A stretch of 9,002 bases of DNA, from assembly GCA_945876925.1 (NCBI GenBank), contig CAMCQD010000050.1, forward strand, positions 1 to 9,002, in the 5' to 3' direction. Below, in pieces: positions 5,310-9,002 of the stretch. Source of the DNA: an uncultured Dermatophilus sp. (GTDB lineage Bacteria > Actinomycetota > Actinomycetes > Actinomycetales > Dermatophilaceae). The translations under genes and the position numbers were made by a program. The notes under the pieces were generated by a model. That model was given only the letters and a program-made list of their open reading frames with translations. It searched no databases and had not been told where the DNA came from. The stretch's first letter is position 1; the number at the start of each line of letters is the position of its first letter.

Positions 5310-5739
5310 CGTGCGGTGTCGCTCACGCCAGCAGTTCCTTCGTGCGCGCCTGCGCCGTCACGCAATGCACGCCCAGCCGGCGGAGCGGCGGGCGAGGCGG
5401 GCGGCCGGTGAGGCCGCACGGGGCTGACCAATTCCGCGGCGGCCTTGACCGTGGCGGTCGCATGCCGGACGGGGACCGCTGTCAGCGGCAATGCAGGTGG
5501 CCGTTTTGCGGGGGGCGCCGCCGCTGGAAGCGCAGCCGCTGCCACGCGATGACGGGATCCGCCGGCGGCGGGGAGCCAGGGGGCAACGGCCGGATCGTCA
5601 TACGACATACCCCTGCCCGGTAGCTCACCGGCCTCGCCGGGCACGGTTCACGGCAGCGGGAAGCACCGGGGGAACGACCGCGTGATATTCGCCACAGTGG
5701 GGTCGTCCAAGCCTGCCCAATGCCTGATCCTGGTCCGCT
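5310..5739. other. Gene-poor GC-rich stretch, possible further decayed coding sequence
   Basis: I see no credible intact gene here. The open frames on both strands are Ala/Arg/Pro/Gly-rich with no family motif. One minus-strand frame ending at the complement of 5323-5325 closes with RLGVHCVTAQARTKELLA, which looks like a natural protein end, but upstream of it the frame turns into Arg/Pro repeats. It could be a C-terminal fossil of an unknown gene. An inverted repeat TGCCCGG (5614-5620) / CCGGGCA (5637-5643) has no T-tract and is not a clear terminator. The stretch separates the tRNA block from the SRPBCC operon. Confidence 0.4.
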
Positions 5740-5770
5740 GACCTGCGACTCCGGCTGATCCGGGCAGGTC
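5740..5770. repeat. Inverted repeat upstream of the SRPBCC operon
   Basis: GACCTGC (5740-5746) and GCAGGTC (5764-5770) form a perfect 7-bp inverted repeat with 17 bases between. A shorter palindrome GGTC-N4-GACC (5732-5743) overlaps its left arm. This could be a regulator site or a hairpin. No T-tract follows, so it is not a typical terminator. Confidence 0.35.
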
Positions 5771-5809
5771 GCCGCGGCCGGAGCGGGCCCAGGTTATTTC
5801 GTCGTCTGC

Positions 5810-5836
5810 CGGACCTTAGTCATGGACAAAGGTCCA
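5810..5836. promoter_or_regulatory. Two abutting DosR/DevR-like boxes upstream of the SRPBCC-transporter operon
   Basis: CGGACCTTAGTCAT (5810-5823) fits the core GGAC-Y-W-W-R-GTC of DosR/DevR sites. TGGACAAAGGTCCA (5823-5836) is a perfect TGGAC-N4-GTCCA palindrome whose complement, GGACCTTTGTCC, is one base off the same core. The two share base 5823. A -10-like TTAGCT (5848-5853) would place the second box over the -35 region, as expected for an activator of this type, with a start near 5860 and a leader of about 75 bases. The outer arms also form GGACCTT/AAGGTCC (5811-5817, 5829-5835). Another NarL-family regulator could use the same site. No regulator gene is visible in the window. Confidence 0.42.
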
Positions 5837-5936
5837 GAATGTGACCGTTAGCTGACAGCAACCTGGGAGCTGACGGACGATGCTGCTGCGTTGAGGAAGG
5901 CCTCCTCGCGGACTCGGCACGATTGAAAGGTCAATG

Positions 5937-6413
5937 ATGCCCGCGAATATCATCCTCGTCGTCGAACGTATTTACCCCTACTCTCGTGACAAGGTGTTCC
6001 GCGCCTTCACGGATCCCGACGAGCTGGCTCACTGGCGCGGTCCCGTTGGCTGGCACGTCCCGGTCGAGACCATCGAGAGCGACCTGCGAACGGGCGGGCG
6101 GCACCGGCACGTGAAAGTCAATGACGATGACCCTGCGAACACCCAGACCACCGAGGCGATCTTCACGGAGTTCTTCGTGCCGGACGTCTTCGTGGCCCGG
6201 CAGCGCATCACCGGCGCCCCCGGCGTCGACCCCAGCGTGCCGCTGGAACTGCGCGTCGAGTTCACCAAGAGCGGTAAGGACAACACCCTCGTGCGCGTCG
6301 TCCAGGGGCCGTATGACCCCAGCGTCGCCACCGACTACAGCGACGGATGGGAAGGGGAGCTGGGCAAGCTCGCCACCTATCTTGAGCGAACCTATGGACC
6401 GGAGCGCGGGTAA
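5937..6413 (+). CDS. SRPBCC (AHSA1/START-like) domain protein
   Basis: This 158-residue protein is a single START/Bet v1-type fold of the AHSA1 group, a cavity protein that binds small hydrophobic molecules or acts on them. Family marks are VERIYPYSRDKVFRAFTDP (residues 9-27), LAHWRGPVGW (30-39), a GGR.RHV turn, a beta sheet with IFTEFFVPDVFVARQRI, and the closing helix SDGWEGELGKLATYLERT. No signal peptide or membrane helix is seen, so it is cytoplasmic. No ligand can be assigned. ATG 5937 is preferred because GAAAGG (5925-5930) is 6 bases away; ATG 5934 is only 3 bases away and would add one Met. The transporter gene follows after 48 bp on the same strand, suggesting an operon. The boxes at 5810-5836 may control both. 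Confidence 0.88.
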   Translation: MPANIILVVERIYPYSRDKVFRAFTDPDELAHWRGPVGWHVPVETIESDLRTGGRHRHVKVNDDDPANTQTTEAIFTEFFVPDVFVARQRITGAPGVDPSVPLELRVEFTKSGKDNTLVRVVQGPYDPSVATDYSDGWEGELGKLATYLERTYGPERG

Positions 6414-6461
6414 CGGCCCGCATCAGTCAACGCCGACAATTCGCTCCAGCAAAGGACGACC

Positions 6462-7829
6462 ATGAGTTCCGTGACGACAGTCCGGCAGAAGCCGCTGATG
6501 ACAATGCGGCAGATTCTGCTGATGAACTTCGGATTCTTCGGGATCCAGTACAGCTTCGGGATGCAGCAGACCGCAGTTAACCCGATCTACAATTACCTCG
6601 GGGCAAGCCCGGATGAGCTGCCGCTGCTCAATATGGCAGGGCCGATCACGGGCCTGTTCATCCAGCCGATGATCGGGGCGCTCTCCGACCACACGTGGAG
6701 TCCGCGCTGGGGCCGTCGGAAGCCGTTCTTCCTCATCGGCGCGATCGGCTGCAGCCTGTGCCTGTTCCTCTTCCCGTTCGTGTCCGCGCTGTGGATGGCC
6801 GTCCTGCTGCTGTGGCTGCTCGACGCCAGCAACAACACGGCGATGGAGCCCTACCGCGCGTTCATCGCCGACAAGCTGCCCCCGTCGCAGCTGGCCAAGG
6901 GCTTCCTCGCGCAGAGCTTCTTCACCGGCTTCGGCATCACGCTGGCCAACATCTCGCTGTTCATCTTCGACTCGCTGCTCACCGGCGCTACCAGCGCGGG
7001 CATCCCGTACTGGGTGGTCGCCTCGTTCATGCTCGGCTCGGTATGCTCCATCGGCACCGTGCTGGTCTCCGTGCTCACCACGCCGGAAATCCCCCCGACC
7101 GAGGACGAGCTCGCCGCGATGCGGGCCGACAAGGCCAAGGGCGGCTTCGTGGCCGCAGTCCGGGAGATCTGGGATGCCATCATCGAGATGCCGGTTCAGC
7201 TGAGGAAACTCGCGCTGGTCTATCTCTTCCAGTGGTATGCGATGAACGTGTACTGGCAGTATGTGTCGCTCTCCATCGCGGATTCGGTATGGCAGACTGA
7301 CGCGCACGGGCCGAACTATTCAGAGGCGGTCGCCTGGACCGGCCTAGTGAATGGCTGGTACAACATCGTGACATTCTCGGTCGCGTTCATGCTGGTGTCA
7401 TTCGCGCGCAAGCATGGTGCCAAATGGGTTCACACCGTGTGCCTGCTATTCGCTTCCGCCGGGCTGTTCATCTTCCCGCATATCTCAAACCAGTACCTGC
7501 TGTTCGTGCCGATCATCGGCCTGGGCATCGCCTGGGCATCGATCATGGGCGTGCCGTACATCATGGCCGTCCGGATGATCCCGTCGTCGCGGTACGGCGT
7601 CTACATGGGCATCATCAACATGATGATCGTCATCCCGCAGCTCATCCAGACGCTCACCTTCGGCAAGGTCTACGGCAGCCTCCTGGGCACGCACCCGGGC
7701 AACGCCATGATGTTCGCCGCGTTCCTGTTCCTGTGCGCCGCCCTGGCGATGACGTGGATCAAGGAGCCGCCGATCGTCCGCGACGTCGACGACATGACCG
7801 TTCAGGTTCCCTCCGGCGACGCGAAGTAG
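6462..7829 (+). CDS. MFS sugar transporter of the GPH/SLC45 (sucrose symporter-like) type
   Basis: This 455-residue membrane protein has about twelve hydrophobic helices in two halves joined by a charged loop (about 208-240, PTEDELAAMRADKAKGG). The loop after helix 2 carries DHTWSPRWGRRKP (76-88), a hallmark of the SLC45/plant sucrose transporter group. DASNNTAMEPYRAFIAD (121-137) is the second hallmark, and the C-terminal half has MGIINMMIVIPQLIQ. Relatives are proton- or cation-coupled carriers of disaccharides or glucosides, so import of a sugar is likely; which one is not readable. AAAGGA (6451-6456) lies 5 bases before ATG 6462. There is no sugar hydrolase or kinase beside it, which is unusual for this type, and its partner is an SRPBCC protein. 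The gene ends at TAG 7827-7829, facing a convergent gene. Confidence 0.9.
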   Translation: MSSVTTVRQKPLMTMRQILLMNFGFFGIQYSFGMQQTAVNPIYNYLGASPDELPLLNMAGPITGLFIQPMIGALSDHTWSPRWGRRKPFFLIGAIGCSLCLFLFPFVSALWMAVLLLWLLDASNNTAMEPYRAFIADKLPPSQLAKGFLAQSFFTGFGITLANISLFIFDSLLTGATSAGIPYWVVASFMLGSVCSIGTVLVSVLTTPEIPPTEDELAAMRADKAKGGFVAAVREIWDAIIEMPVQLRKLALVYLFQWYAMNVYWQYVSLSIADSVWQTDAHGPNYSEAVAWTGLVNGWYNIVTFSVAFMLVSFARKHGAKWVHTVCLLFASAGLFIFPHISNQYLLFVPIIGLGIAWASIMGVPYIMAVRMIPSSRYGVYMGIINMMIVIPQLIQTLTFGKVYGSLLGTHPGNAMMFAAFLFLCAALAMTWIKEPPIVRDVDDMTVQVPSGDAK

Positions 7830-7879
7830 CCGGCCCGGAACCTGCGGCCCGCCACCTGCGGCGCTCTCGCAGGAACCCG

Positions 7880-7930
7880 CGCTACCTCCAGATGCCCACG
7901 TCCTCACCGTGCGAACGTCTGGAGGTAGCG
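7880..7930. terminator. Perfect 13-bp inverted repeat between convergent genes, probable bidirectional terminator
   Basis: CGCTACCTCCAGA (7880-7892) and TCTGGAGGTAGCG (7918-7930) are exact complements. A G-U and a G-C pair (7893-7894 with 7916-7917) extend the stem to 15. Inside the loop CACG (7897-7900) can pair with CGTG (7908-7911). No T-tract follows on either strand, so it is a stable hairpin rather than a textbook terminator. Its place between the transporter (+) and the transglutaminase (-) fits transcript ending or 3'-end protection for both. Confidence 0.6.
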
Positions 7931-7996
7931 GCATGCCCGGGGCCGGCCGCCGTGCCGCTCAGCGCGGTGCTCCCCGCCGCCGGCGACCGGCGCGGA

Positions 7997-9002
7997 TCAG
8001 CGGGAGCGGCGGACCCGGGCGATGAGCGAGCGCACCCGGTCGGCGATCCCGAACCGGGCGACGGCAGCGCGCATCTGCGCCGATACCCGGGCCCGGCCCG
8101 AAGCCGGCATCGCCCGGGCGGACAGGCGCTGCCCGAACGTCCGGCTGGCCCGGGCCGCCTCCAGCACGGCCCGCGCGTCCCCGGCGGCCTCATCGGCAGG
8201 CCTGAGCGGTTCGCCCGGCGCGTAGCGGGCCGTCTCCACCGCCTGGGCCAGGCGGCGCAGCCGTTCCTCCGCCGGAGCCGCCAGTTCCAGATCGCGGGCC
8301 AGGGTAGTGGCCTGCTCGGGCAGCACCAGGGCCGGGCCCGCCCTCACCCCGAGGTCGGCCAGCTGCTCCAGCAGCCCGTCCCACACCGCGATGATCTCCT
8401 GCGAGGGCGTGGCCGCCGCGGCGAGCCGCCGGCGCCGGTCACGTGCCGCGACCCGGGCGGGGAGCGTCACCAGCCAGGCGATGGCCGCCGCCACGGCCGT
8501 AGCCAGCAGGATGTACAGCACCAGCTGCCAGGGGAACTCGCGGCTTACCGAGGTGTCCTGCGGAGTGCTGGGCTGCTGCTGCTGGGGCTCCGGTGATGGC
8601 GACGGCTGCGCGCTCGCCTCCGGCTCGCTCGGGGCCGCCGTGGGAGTCCCCTCCGGCGTCGTCGGCGAGGTCTCCCCGGAATCGGCCTGATCCGGCGCGT
8701 GCTGCGGGGCCGGGCCAGCGTGCACTCCCGGGGTCGGCTCGAAACGCAGCCAGCCGACACCCTCGAAGTACAGTTCCGGCCACGCGTGCGCATCCGTGGA
8801 GCGCACGACGCGGGCACCGTCCTCGGACCGCCCCGGCAGGAACCCCGTCGCCAGCCGGGCGGGGATGCCCACCGAGCGGGCCATGAGCGTCATCGCGGTG
8901 GAGAACTGGACGCAGTATCCGCGTTTGGTCTGCAAGAACCGGTCCACCGAGGTGCGCCCGGCCTGGGCGGAGCCAGCCTGGTCCGGGCCCCGGTCCAGTT
9001 CG
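7997..9002 (-). CDS. TgpA-like membrane transglutaminase family protein, C-terminal part, partial
   Basis: The visible 334 residues are the C-terminal part of a transglutaminase-like membrane protein whose N-terminal helices lie beyond the right edge. RFLQTKRGYCVQFSTAM holds the catalytic Cys (visible residue 30), followed by ARSVGIPARLATGF. DAHAWPELYF holds the His (72). GWLRFEPTPG supplies the third acid, a Glu (88) where the classical triad has Asp. A Pro/Ser/Thr/Gln-rich linker (about 95-150) follows, then one membrane helix (about 159-181), a basic stretch ARDRRRR and a helical cytoplasmic domain resembling DUF4129. The layout matches TgpA/DUF3488-type proteins with a periplasm-facing transglutaminase domain. 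The substrate is unknown; cell-envelope proteins or peptides are likely. A GTG at 8945-8947 is internal, not the start, since the conserved domain continues upstream of it. Confidence 0.9.
   Translation of the reverse strand, partial: ELDRGPDQAGSAQAGRTSVDRFLQTKRGYCVQFSTAMTLMARSVGIPARLATGFLPGRSEDGARVVRSTDAHAWPELYFEGVGWLRFEPTPGVHAGPAPQHAPDQADSGETSPTTPEGTPTAAPSEPEASAQPSPSPEPQQQQPSTPQDTSVSREFPWQLVLYILLATAVAAAIAWLVTLPARVAARDRRRRLAAAATPSQEIIAVWDGLLEQLADLGVRAGPALVLPEQATTLARDLELAAPAEERLRRLAQAVETARYAPGEPLRPADEAAGDARAVLEAARASRTFGQRLSARAMPASGRARVSAQMRAAVARFGIADRVRSLIARVRRSR

Noticed and set aside
5614..5643. TGCCCGG/CCGGGCA hairpin as a terminator
   Set aside because: The stem is only 7 bp with a 16-base loop, there is no T-tract, and there is no gene end nearby to terminate.
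5228..5644. 138-codon minus-strand open frame
   Set aside because: The composition is Ala/Pro/Arg throughout, with no motif and no ribosome binding site. It is probably chance in GC-rich DNA.
6423..7307. 294-codon minus-strand frame and other frames opposite the transporter
   Set aside because: They are shadows of a clear 12-helix transporter gene. The translation is His/Arg/Glu-rich with no domain.
7424..8596. 390-codon plus-strand frame spanning the transporter end and the transglutaminase gene
   Set aside because: It crosses the 3' ends of two convergent real genes and the hairpin between them, and its product is Arg/Pro-rich without motifs.
1..9002. CRISPR arrays, insertion sequences, rRNA genes or riboswitches
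   Set aside because: No regularly spaced repeats, transposase motifs, rRNA or riboswitch core sequences were seen on either strand.

Overview
The window is high-GC DNA with strongly GC-biased third codon positions, GTG starts and short gene overlaps. This fits an actinomycete (Actinomycetia). The order proA, nadD, rsfS, histidine phosphatase is the conserved actinobacterial housekeeping order also found in Mycobacterium and Streptomyces. The genus cannot be named from sequence alone.

Left part (1-4956). The 3' end of proA is followed by a class I methyltransferase (+). Converging on it, and overlapping it by 64 bp, is a polyprenyl-phosphate-type family 2 glycosyltransferase (-). That glycosyltransferase carries an unusual ~300-residue low-complexity C-terminal tail. 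A small membrane protein then leads a tightly packed run: small membrane protein, nadD (NAD synthesis), rsfS (ribosome silencing) and a GpgP-like histidine phosphatase. The genes of this run overlap at CTGA, GTGA and GTGA junctions. The first of these implies that nadD starts at CTG. A tRNA-Ala(GGC) gene and a strong intrinsic terminator close the block.

Middle (about 4957-5933). Nearly 1 kb after the tRNA has no intact gene. It holds an eroded, frameshifted N-terminal remnant resembling an AAA ATPase (5022-5309), some GC-rich sequence with no clear coding content, and two abutting palindromes resembling DosR/DevR boxes about 100 bp before the next gene.

Right part (5937-9002). An AHSA1/SRPBCC (START-fold) protein and a 12-helix GPH/SLC45-type sugar transporter form an apparent two-gene operon. 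A perfect 13-bp inverted repeat separates the transporter from the convergent C-terminal part of a TgpA-like membrane transglutaminase, which runs off the right edge.

Most genes are recognisable families. The least expected items are the glycosyltransferase tail with its six-residue repeat, the CTG start of nadD, the decayed ATPase behind the tRNA, and the possible DosR-type control of the SRPBCC/transporter pair. I see no intact, clearly new multi-gene system.
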